From: Cunninghamia lanceolata
Lineage: Eukaryota; Streptophyta; Pinopsida; Cupressales; Cupressaceae
Direction: 5' to 3'
Assembly (NCBI GenBank): GCA_027924645.1
Contig: BSBN01000213.1
Location: 35,714,501 to 35,778,500, forward strand
Length of the DNA: 64,000 nucleotides
Below the pieces are notes generated by a model, which saw only the letters and a program-made list of their open reading frames with translations, was not told the origin of the DNA and made no database searches. A program made the position numbers and the translations under genes. This document shows, piece after piece, positions 45,668 through 57,078 of this stretch; position 1 is the stretch's first letter, and each line of letters opens with the position of its first letter.

Positions 45668-46612
45668 TGTAATATAAAAATTAAACTACATGCTAACTTC
45701 TATATTACATTGAATATGTGCTGGAATGGAATTTATGCTAATTTACTGGAAACTAGAAACTAGTTCACATAAATAAATTTTAGAGATATAAACATAATGA
45801 AGAGAGAAACCTAGATCCAAAGGGAGGAAACCACTATCTAGGATGCCAACGTGTTGCATAGACATCTGTGCTAAGCGTTATCATCTGTACAACCCAAAAA
45901 ATGTGAACAATTCCCAAAAAATACATGAATTCACTTAGCAGTTTGCCCAGATCTGTAAAACTAGAAAAGGGACACAACAACAAGGTACAAAATAATACAA
46001 ATTAGATAGAATAGAGTTTCACTAAATAAATCAAATGAAATATTAAAATAACTAGAGGAAGAAACAAGCAAACCTTTGTGCGGTTGAAAGCTTCCCAAAT
46101 GCCTGTAGTTGAAGACAAGAAAAATTGTTGGGGCTGTTTGGGGGTTTGCCTTCAGGTGAACCCCTACTTTGGTATTTCTACCTCCACAGCAGCCAAGATA
46201 GATAAAAGGAAAATAGTGTGTGTTCCTAATCTAAGTGTATCTAGAAATATGAATAATGACTAAAATGAAAGATTGAAAGGATGTGAGAATCCCAAGGTGC
46301 TCAAGGGCACAACAAGATAAATGATTGCAATAACAATGATTAGGAATAATATCACCTATAAAGGCATGAAGAAGCCAAGAGGACAAGAGAGTTGTAGAGA
46401 GCTGAAAGTGAAATAAAATTGCAAGAGAGAGCCAATAGAAAATGAAAGTGTGAAAAAGATAGATTGAAAAGAGAGGAGGAGGGAAGAGGAAGAGGATGAC
46501 AAGTTGTTTGGAATCATTTTGAGGCATTAGCACTGACCTGCAAAAGTAAAAAGTGGTGAAATCCCCAAAAATGGCCAGCAAACAAGAAATTGTCGTGGGA
46601 CGCTAGCATGTT
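45668..46612 (-). repeat. 5' LTR of element D (outer end cut)
   Basis: It starts TGTAATATAAAA on the + strand. 46053-46612 matches 15428-16010. The match stops at GACGCTAGCA, where LTR-like sequence begins, so the outer ~265 bases are missing. Confidence 0.75.
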
Positions 46613-47161
46613 GGCATTGTTGTCATTGATGTCAAGGGAGTGTCTCTGTGAAAGTCATTGATGTCAAGGATCGATGCCTTTGTACAATTGAAGCATTCAT
46701 AAGCATAGGTTGAACTTTACATCAGGGTTTTATCTCCATTAAAATCTAATGGCAAGTTGGTTTCCTTTAGTGTTATATTTTGATGTTGACCTGCTATCCT
46801 CAGTGAGGAGTCACTTAAGTGATAACTTAAGCCATTGGTGTCATCATATTACTAGTCCCATTTCCTAGTGCTTACCAGCTTGAGTGGTGAAGGAGGATAA
46901 ATTTCATTCATTTTGATGTGGATCCAACAGTGCACATTAATCCTACGAGATCAATGGCTAGCACATGCGCACAAGGAAGATAAGTCAAGGATCTCTGCCG
47001 GTGCGCAAGTGCGATAGCATGCCACGTGTTAGGCCTGTGCATTTGCCTAAGGACATTGAGATTGTAGGATGGCCACTCTATACGCTTGCTCTATGCTGAC
47101 AAGTGGCAAACTCTGGATGTAAGCGATTAGTTTCACAACTTCTCATTGGTTGAAGACTATT
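46613..47161 (+). other. copia-like LTR fragment interrupted by element I
   Basis: It begins TGTTGGCATTGTTGTCATTGATGTCAAGG, the style of the E/G/K LTR starts, and the sequence ATTGATGTCAAGG is repeated near 46660. A CCACGTG box lies near 47022. No coding sequence. The last five bases, CTATT, are the left target duplication of chromovirus I; the fragment may resume at 54236-54282. Confidence 0.4.
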
Positions 47162-48379
47162 TGATGTAGGGGCATCTTACCTCTTTCAATTTTCATTTTA
47201 TTTGTTTTAATGTTTTGGTTTTTTCTTTTGTGAATAAAGCAGGAATCTCTTTCTATGATTTTAGTGTTCTTGGGACTTTTGTCACTTTTCCCTTGATCCT
47301 CCTGTCGCCAGTGTGATAGATTATTGCTTGGCTCTTCTATTTTCTATCTGTCGACTGTTTCTTAAGAGATTAAATTTCTATTATTTTCTGGAGGTCGTGG
47401 ATGACAGTTATCTTCAGTTTTAAAGATTAAAAGCCTCAAATCGTGCTATAAAGTATGGACCAGTTGGAAAGGAAATCCAAAGATTCAATATGATTTTTGT
47501 TTCTTTCTTTGTGGATCGGCCAAAGTTAGAAATAACACTTAATCTTCATTAAATGGCGATCGTGCTTCATGGCATTAAGGTTTCCATTCTCTTTCAGTCG
47601 ATGGTGTGCATGGTCATTTGGCTATCTTTCATCTACGATTCCATTGGCAATCCAAGGATTTGATATGTTTTTTCTTTCTTTCTTTGTGGATCGGCCAAAG
47701 TTAGAAACAACACTTATCTTCATTAAATGGCAATCGTGCTTCATTGCATTAAGGTTTCCATTCTCTTGCAGTGGATGGTGTGCATGGTCGTTTGGCTATC
47801 TTTCATCTACAATTCCATTTTTGGAATCCTCTGCAAGTTGTGGCATCATGGGGTCATCTCCTTCTGGCAGCAACTGTTATGCATTTATCCTCTATTGCAG
47901 ACCCCAAGGAAGTAGGTCGTGGTCGGCATAGATATTCCTCTGGTAGCAGCAACGTAATAAAGTTTCAATTCTTTCTACAAACCATTGGAAGGCATATTTA
48001 AATGGTTGGTCAGCTTCAATGAAGGGGGGGAAGATAGAGAAGAGGGGCTGACAGTCTGAAAGAGGCTAATTGTTTTGATTGACAAGGTGAAGGTATGATC
48101 AAGGAATAAAGAGTAGAAGGCCGATAGTCTGAGAAAGATAGATACTTTGCATATGTTGAATCTCTGTATGGGTGAGGTCGAATGTATGACCGATATTTTG
48201 GTTATGTAATAACTGCAATATAAATAAATAAAGCATATCTCCTTCTCAATATTTTCTATGCAAGAATCCATTCTTCCTGTCACTCCTATATTGTATCTCC
48301 CGTCATTTCTCTGCATTTCTCATTGTAATTGATTTTCTGAAAGTGAATTGGTGAAGTGACTAGCAAGGTTGTGCCATCA
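47162..48379 (+). repeat. 5' LTR of element I
   Basis: It begins TGATGTAGGGGCATC and ends GTGCCATCA, with inverted termini TGATG/CATCA. It contains the 175-bp internal duplication. Confidence 0.95.
47500..47860 (+). repeat. 175-bp tandem duplication inside the LTR
   Basis: The segment around TTTGTGGATCGGCCAAAGTTAG at 47508 recurs at 47683, period 175. The 3' LTR has the same duplication at 53377 and 53552, also period 175, so it predates this insertion. Confidence 0.9.
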
Positions 48380-48382
48380 GAT

Positions 48383-48394
48383 TGGTATTAGAGC
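48383..48394 (+). promoter_or_regulatory. primer binding site of element I
   Basis: TGGTATTAGAGC, initiator tRNA-Met type, three bases after the LTR. Confidence 0.93.
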
Positions 48395-48428
48395 CAAGAT
48401 TGAGGTTGGGTATTGTTAAGTGGTCAAT

Positions 48429-49520
48429 ATGCCTCCAAGAAGGATGGGTAGAGGCTGAGGCAGAGGCCAAAGAGACCATGGTGACCCTGACTTGATGCAG
48501 AATATGATTGAAAGGTTGGATGCTCTTGAGAGGGCATAGAGGAGAGGAAACCCTAATATTGAAGATTTAAGTGATGAGGAAGAAGAACCATAGAGAGAAG
48601 GAAATGAGGAAGGATAGGTAGACCCAAGAGATGAATTTGGTGAAAGACTGATAAGGTTAGTCATGAATTTGGGTTCCAAACCCAAGATTGATGTACCAAC
48701 TTATGCTAGAAGCCTAAATGGTGAAGACTTGATTGATTAGATCAATGACTTGGATAAATATTTTGAATATGAGGGTGTAGCAGAAGAGAAAAGAGTAAAG
48801 TTTACATGCACAAGATTGAAACGTCATGCTGCCATGTGGTGGGACTTTGTCCAAACTGAAAGAAGAAAGAGAAATAAGGAAAAGATTAACTTGAATGGGA
48901 TAGGATGGTGGCTAAGTTGAAGGCCAAGTTTCTTCCCAGTGATTACCAAGCAAATCTCTTTAAGAGATTACAAAATTTGAAACAAAAAGAGATGTCTGTA
49001 AAAGATTATACATAAGAGTTTTACAAACTTATAATCAGGTCTGGGCATGCTGAAGAAGATGTGGAGAAGATATCCCATTATGTGAATGGTCTAAGATATA
49101 GTCTGCAAGATGAAATGAGCCTTTTGTCCCCAAGGAGCCTGGAAGTGGCTTACCAACTTGCCTTAAAGGTAGAAGAGAAGCTGCAAAGGAAGCAAAGTGA
49201 GTAAGAGAAGAAGAGAGGAAGAAGTTTTAGAGGAAGGGGACAACAAACAAGTAGGGGATAGTAACACCATCAAAGTGAAGAAGATGGAAGTTCTAGTGGG
49301 ACAACCCACAATGATAGAGGTGGTTTTCAAAATAGAGGAGGAAGATCTTATGGAAGAGGTGGCTCACAAGGTAGAGGTCAAGGATTTTCCAGAAAATGTT
49401 ACAAGTGCAATCAATTTGGACACAAGAGTTGGGACTATGTTGAATCATCACAAGGAGGACACTCAAAATTTGAGAGAAGCAATCAAGCTGTTCAGGCTGA
49501 TCAAGAAAGTGTGAGATCTC
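48429..49520 (+). pseudogene. chromovirus gag
   Basis: It starts MPPRRMGRG at 48429 and has an acidic region, then the retrotransposon gag capsid domain (DLDKYFEYEGVAEEKRVKF, LKRHAAMWWDF near 48690-48850). A frameshift near 48900 follows; the capsid C-terminal half (SDYQANLFKRLQNLKQ) reads on in another frame. A Gly/Arg-rich stretch precedes a zinc knuckle near 49395 (CYKCNQFGHKSWDY), whose last Cys is now Tyr. Stops and shifts make it non-functional. Confidence 0.88.
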
Positions 49521-50023
49521 CAGTACATCACAAGGATGGAGCTGAATCAGGAGAGTCCTTGATGCTTAAGAGAGCATTGTTAAAGCCACAGAAGGAAAGT
49601 CAAGAACCAATTCAAAGGAGAACATTGTTTAGAACAAAGTGTAAGTCACATGGTAAATGTTGTAAGCTCATTATAGATAGTGGTAGTACTGATAATATTG
49701 TTGCCACTAAAATGGTAGAGAAGCTGAATCTTAAAAGGATTAAACACCCAACTCCATATAAATTAACTTGGTTACAAAAAGGCCATCAAATATTGGTTAG
49801 TGAGCAAGCCTATGTTGATTTTCAGATTGGTAGTTATAAAGATTATGTTTTGTGTGATATAATGCCCATGGATCTGTGCCATGTTTTGCTTGGAAGACCA
49901 TGGCAATTTGATAGAAATTCAATCCATGATGGAAAGGAGAATACATATACCATTATGAAGCATGGAGAGAAGCATACCTTGCTGCCCATAAAGGAGAAAG
50001 AAGAAGACAACAGCAGTAGTTAG
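49521..50023 (+). pseudogene. chromovirus aspartic protease
   Basis: LIIDSGSTDNIVATKMVEKL near 49669 holds the catalytic Asp; HVLLGRPWQFDRNSIHDG near 49880 is the second-half signature. The open frame ends at a TAG (50021) where pol would continue in the same frame. The catalytic triplet is intact. Its closest relative in the window is the protease of element F. Confidence 0.92.
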
Positions 50024-50800
50024 GTAATGATGGTAAGTGGTAAAGAATTTTTGAAGGATTTGAAGAATGAAGAAATTGGTTTTGATTTGGTTACTAAACC
50101 ACAATGTGTAATGACTTCTACAAAGTTGGATGATTTGCCTATTGAGATACAAGATATGTTGAATGAGAATATGGATATTGTTGCAAATGATTTGCCTAAT
50201 GAGATGTCTCCTATTAGAAGCATAAGTCATCATATGGATTTGATTACAGGTGCTAGCCTTCCAAATAAGGTTGCATACAAATTAACACCTATGGAGAATG
50301 AAGAGATAAGGAAGCAAGTGGCAGAACTTTTGGAGAAAGGATTGATAAGAGAAAGTCTAAGCCCTTGTGATGTTCTTGCAATGTTGGTGCCAAAGAAAGG
50401 AGGAGAATGGTGTATGTGTACTGATTCAAGGGCAATAAATAAAATCACAATAAGATATAGATTTCTCATACCTAGGATTGAAGATTTAATGGATTGTTTG
50501 AGTGGGTCAATGTATTTTTCTAATATAGATTTAAAAAGTGGTTATCAACAAATTAGAATCATACCAGGGGATAAGTGGAAGACTGCTTTTAAGACTAGTG
50601 ATGGGTTGTATGAATGGTTGGTTATGCCTTTTGGGTTGTCTAATGCTCCTAGTACCTTTATGTGGTTAATGAATGAGGTTTTGAAACTATTTATTGGTAA
50701 ATTTGTGGTTGTGTATTTGGATGACATTTTGGTGTTTAGAAGGTCAAAAGAGGAGTACCTTGAGCATCTGAGGCCAGTTATGAAGAGACTATAGGAAGAA
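50024..50800 (+). pseudogene. chromovirus reverse transcriptase
   Basis: Motifs in order: LTPMENEEIRKQVAELLEKG (50285), WCMCTDSRAINKIT (50410), FSNIDLKSGYQQIRI with the first catalytic Asp (50517), GLYEWLVMPFGLSNAPSTF (50605) and VVVYLDDILVF with the catalytic pair (50705). A single TAG at 50792 separates it from the connection domain in the same frame. All catalytic residues are present. Confidence 0.95.
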
Positions 50801-51540
50801 AAGTTGCAGATTAACTTGAAGAAATGTGTGTTTTTGCAGACTAAACTAGTTTACTTGGGTTTTGTGGTATCAAAGGATGGATTGAAGATGGATATGGAAA
50901 AGGTTCAGGTTATACTTGATTGGCCATCACCAAGGAGTATCATAGAGGTAAGAAGTTTTCATGGTCTTTCTAGTTTTTATAGAAAGTTTATAAGAAATTT
51001 TAGTCATGTGGTAGCTCCTATATTGGAGACTAATATGCGAAGTAGAAGACCATTTGTGTGGACTAAAGAGGCTGAAGAAAATTTAAGATTTCTCAAAAAC
51101 AAGGTGAGTGAACATCCCATACTTGCTTTGCCAGATTTTGATAAAGTGTTTCAAGTAGAATGTGATGCTAGTGGTTTGGTTATTGGGGTAGTTTTAAGTC
51201 AAGAGGTAAAGCCAGTTGCTTATTTTAGTGAGAAATTAAACGATGTAAAAAGGAAGTATTCTTCTTATGATTTGGAATTTTATGCTTTGGTTCAGTCCCT
51301 CAAGAAATGGAGACATTATCTTTTGCCCAAAGAATTCATTGTGTACATAGATAATCATGCTTTGCAGTTCATTAATAGCCAGCATAAATTGAATCAGAGG
51401 CATGCTAAATGGGTTGAGTATATTCAGAGTTTTAATTTTGTTTTGAAGCATAAAAGTGGTCAAATGAATAAAGTTGGTGATGCTTTAAGTACGAAGAATT
51501 TTTTGTTATGTGAGATAAAGACTAACAATGTGGGATTTGA
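50801..51540 (+). pseudogene. chromovirus RT connection and RNase H
   Basis: INLKKCVFLQTKLVYLGFVV and FHGLSSFYRKFIRNFS form the thumb/connection. RNase H: VFQVECDASGLVIGVVLSQ (Asp, 51150), KRKYSSYDLEFYALVQSLKKWRHYL (Glu, 51260), FIVYIDNHALQF (Asp, 51337), and GDALS (final Asp, 51480). Open from 50804 with no stop until 51770. Confidence 0.93.
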
Positions 51541-52807
51541 AAGTTTGAAAGAGTTCCATGCAGAAGATGCTAATTTTGGAGAAGCATTTGTACCTTGCAG
51601 TGATCCTATTTGCAGGAATAAAGAACCATGGATTGATTATATGATACAAGAAGGTTTGTTGTTTAAGGAAAATAAGTTATGTATTCCTAAAGGCTCCATG
51701 AGAGATAATTTTTTGAAGGAAAAACATAGTGGTAGTCTTGCTGGTCACTTTGGACAAGATAAGACTTTTTAGCAACTAAGCACTCATTATTATTGGCCAA
51801 GGATGAAGGAAGATGTGAGAAGATATGTGGAAAGGTGTAGAATTTGTCAAGATGCTAAAGGAAGAAGTCAAAATGTTGGACTATATCATCCATTACTAGT
51901 TCCAACCAAACCTTGGGATTCTACGAGTATGGACTTTGTTTTGGGTTTACCTCGCACACAAAGGGGTAATGATTAAATCTATGTTGTAGTTGATAGATTT
52001 TCAATAATGGTGCATTTTATACCATGTAAGAAGACTAGTGATGCAACTAACATTGCAAATTTGTTCTTTAAAAAAGTTGTAAGGCTGCATGGTATACCAA
52101 GAAGTATAATTTCTGATAGGGACACAAAATTTGTGGGTCATTTCTAGATGATTCTATGGAAGAAGTTGGGCACAAATCTGAATTTTAGTTTTGCTTATCA
52201 TCCTCAAATGGATGGGCAGACCGAGGTTGTCAATAGAAGCCTTGGAAATTTGTTGAGATGTCTTGTTGGTAGTTCAACTGGAAGTTGGGATCTTATGTTA
52301 GCACAAGCAGAATTTGCACATAATGATTCCCCAAACAAAAGCACATGTTTCAGCCCTTTCTATGTGGTGTATGGTATGCATCCAAGAGGTGTGTTTGAAC
52401 TTCGTGATCTTGCTGGAATGGAAAAGAGGAGTGTAGATGGGGAAGAATTTTCTCAAGTTATTCATGACATTCAAGAGAAGGTGAAGACTAACATTGAAGA
52501 TAGCAATCTGCAGTATAAAAGGCATGCTAATCAAAAGAAAAGGGAGCTGTAGTTTCAAATTGGAGACCTTGTATTGGCACATCTCTAAAAGGAGAGATTT
52601 CCTATAGGAACATACAATAAACTTCAGATGAAAAAGATTGGTCCTTGCAAAATCCTTAGGAAGTTTTTAGCCAATGCTTATAAGATATCATTGCCTAAAG
52701 AGATGAATATATCTCCCATTTTTAATGTAGCGGATTTATATCCATACAAGGGGGATAATGAGTTAGATGAAGTTGAAGCAGTTGATTCATCTCATGAAGA
52801 ACAAGCT
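51541..52807 (+). pseudogene. chromovirus integrase
   Basis: Zinc-binding domain: HSGSLAGHFG ... CRICQDAKG (51725-51865), with a TAG at 51770. Core: STSMDFVLGLPR (first Asp, 51925), [11 protein letters not shown] (second Asp, 52108), and DGQTEVVNRSLGN (Glu, 52215). Stops at 51976 (TAA), 52148 (TAG), 52550 (TAG) and 52586 (TAA) all stay in frame. The C-terminal GPY/F-type module ([17 protein letters not shown], near 52640) precedes the chromodomain. Confidence 0.93.
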
Positions 52808-52998
52808 GGGACACTATTCCACAACAAATAGAATGCATTCTAGATAAACAAGTGCTGAAGAAGACCCGTAAGAATGAATATTTCATGTATCTTGTCAAAT
52901 GGTGCAACCACCCCATTGAAGATGCATCATGGCTTATAGAGGATGAGATCATTAAGTTGGGTCATTTAGTTATAGGCCTCATGAGCAGGAGCTCATGA
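52808..52998 (+). pseudogene. chromodomain at the integrase C terminus
   Basis: After a one-base frameshift near 52805, the frame reads ILDKQVLKKTRKNEYFMYL, then VKWCNHPIEDASWL, the aromatic-bearing core of a chromodomain, and ends at TGA 52996-52998. It would bind modified histone tails and steer integration into heterochromatin. It is what makes this element a chromovirus. Confidence 0.92.
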
Positions 52999-53018
52999 TA
53001 TCTTTCTGCCTGATAGTT

Positions 53019-54230
53019 CAATGCAAGGGCATCTTGCCTCTTTCAATTTTGGTTTTATTTGTTTTAATGTTTTGGTTTTTTCTTTTGTGAATAAAGCAAG
53101 AATCTCTTTCTGCGATTTTGGTGTGCTTGGGGCTCCTGTAGCTCATGTCACTTTGCCCTTGATCCTCCTGTCGCCAGTCTAATAGATTATTGCTTGGCTC
53201 TTCTATTTTCTCTCTGTTGACCATTTCTTAAGCAATTAAATTTCTATTATTTTCTGGAGGTTGTGGCTGATAGTTATCTTCAATTTTAAAGATTAAAAGC
53301 CTCAAATCGTGCTATAAAGTATCGACTAGTTGGCAAGGCAATCCAAGGATTCAATATGATTTTTCTTTCTTTCTTTGTGGATTGGCCAAAGTTAGAAATA
53401 ACACTTAATCTTCATTAAATGATGATCATGCTTCATGGCATTAAGGTTTCCATTCTCTTGCAGTCGATGGCGTGCATGGTCGTTTGGCTATCTTTCATCT
53501 ATGATTACATTGGTAATCCAAGGATTCAATATGATTTTTCTTTCTTTCTTTGTGGATTGGCCAAAGTTAGAAACAACACTTAATCTTCATTAAATGATGA
53601 TCATGCTTCATGGCATTAAGGTTTCCATTCTCTTGCAGTGATGGTCATTTGGCTATCTTTCAACTACGATTCCATTTTTGGAATCCTCTACAAGTTGTGG
53701 GGTCATGGGGTCGTCTCCTTCTCACAACAACTATTATGCATTTATCCTCTACTGCAGACCCCAAGGAAGAAGGTCGTGGTCAGAAACGACATAATAAAGT
53801 TTCAATTCTTTCTGCAAACTGTTGGAAGGCATATTTAAATGGTTGGTTAGCTTCAATGAAGGGGGGAAAAAGATAGAGAAGAGGGTAGTTAGAAGAGGGG
53901 CCGACAGTCTGGAAGAGGCTAATTGTTTTGATTGATAAGGTGAAGGTTTGATCAAGGAATAAAGAGTAGAAGGCTGACAGCCTAAGAAAGATAGATGTTT
54001 TGCATACGTTTAATCTCTGTATGGGTGAGGTCAAATGTATGGTTGATATTTTGGTTATGTAATAACTGCAATATAAAAAATTAAGCATATCTCCTTCTTG
54101 ATATTTTCTGTGCAAGAATCCATTCTTCCTGTCACTCCTATATTGTAGCTCCCATCATTACTTTGCATTTCTCATTGTAATTGATTTCTGAAAGTGAATT
54201 GGTGAAGTGACTAGCAAGGCTGTGCCATCA
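53019..54230 (+). repeat. 3' LTR of element I
   Basis: It aligns with 47162-48379. Its first bases are CAATGCAAGGGC against TGATGTAGGGGC, so the terminal TG has decayed to CA. The end GTGCCATCA is intact and followed by CTATT. Confidence 0.93.
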
Positions 54231-54235
54231 CTATT

Positions 54236-54282
54236 CAATGGGCCAATGTGTAAAGAATGAGGAGATCATAGCAGTGCATAGC
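54236..54282. other. short flank between elements I and J
   Basis: 47 bases without features, probably the continuation of the DNA at 46613-47161 into which element I inserted. Confidence 0.4.
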
Positions 54283-55701
54283 TGTAACATCATAAATTGT
54301 GTACACTTGTGTGTAGGCACAATTTCACTATGTTTAGCTCCTCCCTCTAGTGGTCCCAAGCCTAGTTTGTTTTTAGGTCTACCCTTAAAGCTCTATTTTG
54401 CATCATTTATAGAATAATTTATAATCCCAATCAAAGTTCCGTCAAAACCCCAAAGAATGAAGGATGATTTAGAGTTAGCCCCACACTAAAAGTAGAATTA
54501 AGTCATGAATTGGCCCTAGGCCCAGGGCACCCAAGCACCTTGGTCCTTCCAAGATTCAGGGGGACAATTTTAATGGACAACTTTTCTTTCATGTGGCTTA
54601 GGCCAACCCTAAATCTGAATTTGAATTTTGGTGCATTATGTCGGTATTTTGATTTGAATTACTCTCTTTCTATGAGCCTTGTATAAAGGTGAGTGAGTGA
54701 AATCATTTTAAGAGAACTCTAGGAAGCAATTTTGATGTGAACAAGCTCTATTGTTATTGTACTCTATATGCCATTGTTTATTGCAAGTTTTTGGATCAAT
54801 TGAAGTCTACTTTACTCTTGGAAAGATTTGGATGAAGGCTAGGACATGAGATCTTGAGTCTATCTCATGAGCTCCTAGGTTGGAAAATGTTTCATGATTG
54901 GGAGAAGGGTTGGAGCCACCAACTTGAGTTTGGCTTGAGTACCTACCAAGGGTATGGTGACAATGCCTTCTTGTTCTATAGACCTTCCATGAATCTTGAT
55001 CCTTGAGGTGAAGTTGTTGACTCTCTTGAATGAATGATCATTGACATCATACCACTCTATTTGCTTGAGTCATATAGGGCTAAGGTTTGATATTTATTGA
55101 TTAGATCTTGCATGTTACTGCTCACACTTAGGATTTCTAAACACACACAACTTTTGGATTTAATATTGGCTATCCGTGAGGTATGAATACTAAAACAAGG
55201 GTTTGACTATGGAAAACTCCTATATAGCCACAACATTTTTCCTCTTCTTTCTTCTATGTAGAACTAACGAACAAGTTTCAGGAGGTGACAAGCCAAAAGA
55301 TTGAAGAACTTACAGGTACAGACCTAAAAAATTAGATAGTTTCTGAAAGCCCTATAGGAGGTCCTAGGCACCCAAGTCCCCTAGTCCTATGTCTTCCTAC
55401 CAGCATGTGCCATCTCTAATCTATTTTACATCCTCTATTGTCCTTTTGCACCTCTAGTTTGGTTCTGATAGTCGTATGTTAGTTTGTTTATAGCATAAAC
55501 TAGGGTTTTGGATCTTGTGCATTGGCTAGATTGGTTAAATTTGGTTAAGCACTCATCTATAAAAAAAAGAGATAGAACCCCTATAGCTTAAGCTCTCCTT
55601 CAAGGGTAGAATCTAATCTCGGTTCATGTCTCAATGTCTTGTAGAAGAGGATTTTGACCTAGTTTGTCTCCTAAGGCTAGATCTCTCTTTTCTACATCAC
55701 A
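54283..55701 (+). repeat. 5' LTR of element J
   Basis: It starts TGTAACATCATAAATTG and ends ACATCACA directly against the primer site. A TATA-like TTGTATAAAGG lies near 54678. The 3' partner is outside the window, so the left edge rests on the TGTA start alone. Confidence 0.65.
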
Positions 55702-55713
55702 TTTTGGTGAACC
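55702..55713 (+). promoter_or_regulatory. primer binding site of element J
   Basis: TTTTGGTGAACC, identical to the primer site of element D. Confidence 0.7.
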
Positions 55714-56349
55714 TGATGTATCCTACACCTTTTTGCATCTTCCTTTCTTGCTGAAAATTTGTTTTCTATTGAAAATCTGATTTCAAGCATAAATTGTTTC
55801 ATTGCATATTGTAAACTTTGTATTTTTATCATAAGGATTATAAAATCTGTGTTTCTCAAAATTCTAGCTAGTCTTAAATCTAGGGTTTAAGGGTTAGCTT
55901 ACAACTTCAGATTTTGATGGTGTTATAAAGTTGGTTGAAGTGAGCTTGGTTACTGTACTTAATCATACTTTATCCTTGATACATGCTTTGCATATTGACA
56001 TTTGAAATTGGAAAAATAACAATGTGCTTTTTAGTCTATATTTTTGATAGTATTGGATGAAATTAGATCTTGGTAGCACAATTTGAATTATTGATCCATT
56101 GTTTAGATCTGATTGCATTTGAAATTGAGATATATTCTTTAATCATACATCTTACTTTCATTCATTTACATTAGTTAAAGGTTTCATTTTATGAGAACTT
56201 TAGCTTGGAAATTGATAAAATTTGAGTATACTCTTGCTTTATATTGGATAACTTTGTTGTACACAGTGTGATAAATTCTTTTATTGAGCATAAAGATACT
56301 TCATTTCATTCATTATCACCATAAAGTTTGAAAAGAAAGAGATACAACT
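55714..56349. other. untranslated leader of element J
   Basis: AT-rich, no open frame of note; it leads to the ATG at 56350 (context ACAACTATGTC). Confidence 0.6.
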
Positions 56350-57060
56350 ATGTCAGATTATTTTATTCAGGATTTCAATGCCTTTGATGATTTGTTTAGT
56401 AGTGAAGATTTTGGTATGTTAGATGAAGCCTTGGAGGACTTTATCTCTTCAGAATATTCCTCTATGACTCCTAAACCATCTTGGTTTCAAAGAATCATTA
56501 ATACAATTTATGTTTCTGGTTCCCCAAAAGAGCCCGAGGAACCCAAAATTGCTATGCATCTTCAAAATGATGCTCCTAAAACACCTATTATAATAGGAGG
56601 TTCACCGAAGACACCTAGACCTCCTGGTTACATACTTAATTATGTAAAACAAATCAATAGAAATAGTTCTAATCAAAATGTGTCATAGCAACCTATTCAT
56701 CAAGAAGTTGCTCATGCATACAACACTAGAAGTAACAAACAAAAGAAACAAATTCAATTTGTTCCTACTTCTCTACCTACTTCTCAACCTATACTTCCTT
56801 AAGCACCTCATCTTCCTACTCATAATGGTAGAGAATATGATCTTGTGGAGCAATTCCGGGCTACTTCGGAAAAGATCTCTCTATGGGAGTTGATACAAAC
56901 ATCACCTGCATACCATGAAATGCTCCAAGAAGCTTTACAAAAGGTGATTGTTCCACCTATTGTTCAGCTGAATGAAGTAGCATCTCTGTTTGATTGTATG
57001 CATGTGACTAAATCAGTTATTATATTTCAACCACATGAGTTGCCTCCCATAGAAGTTTGA
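56350..57060 (+). pseudogene. Tat gag-protease ORF, N-terminal part
   Basis: ATG 56350 opens an acidic N terminus (DDLFSSEDFGMLDEALEDF), then a Pro-rich linker (GGSPKTPRPPGYIL). Near 56840 the frame has the LVEQFRATSEKISLWELI and SPAYHEMLQEAL segment that precedes protease in Tat elements, and a FQPHELPPIEV stretch near 57029. In-frame stops: TAG 56686, a TAA near 56801 and TGA 57058. The whole 56350-57804 stretch is one frame. No capsid domain or zinc knuckle is seen. Confidence 0.75.
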
Positions 57061-57078
57061 AACCAAAATGAGCCTCTT

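Larger units (their letters stand above)
15428..46612 (-). mobile_element. Tat-like Ty3 retrotransposon, minus strand, broken by two insertions (element D)
   Basis: On the minus strand the order is: 5' LTR (46612 to 45668, outer end cut), primer site, gag-like/leader DNA (45667 to about 44471), [copia H inserted], protease remnant (39851-39589), two G-patch-like segments (near 39190 and 38970), non-coding DNA, 3' LTR (37194-37114, then [copia E inserted], then 16193-15428). The two LTR copies match over 15428-16010 and 46053-46612 (for example CTTCCCAAAT.CCTGTAGTTG). Termini are TGTAAT / TTACA. No reverse transcriptase or integrase is visible, so the copy is deleted or was non-autonomous. Confidence 0.7.
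47162..54230 (+). mobile_element. Ty3 chromovirus, complete with both LTRs (element I)
   Basis: LTRs of 1218 and 1212 bp, an exact CTATT target duplication (47157-47161 and 54231-54235), a tRNA-Met primer site, gag with zinc knuckle, protease, reverse transcriptase, RNase H, integrase and a C-terminal chromodomain. From 49511 to about 52805 pol is in one frame with only point stops. It is the best-preserved element in the window and, by position, younger than the LTR fragment it sits in. Chromodomains direct integration to marked heterochromatin. Confidence 0.95.
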
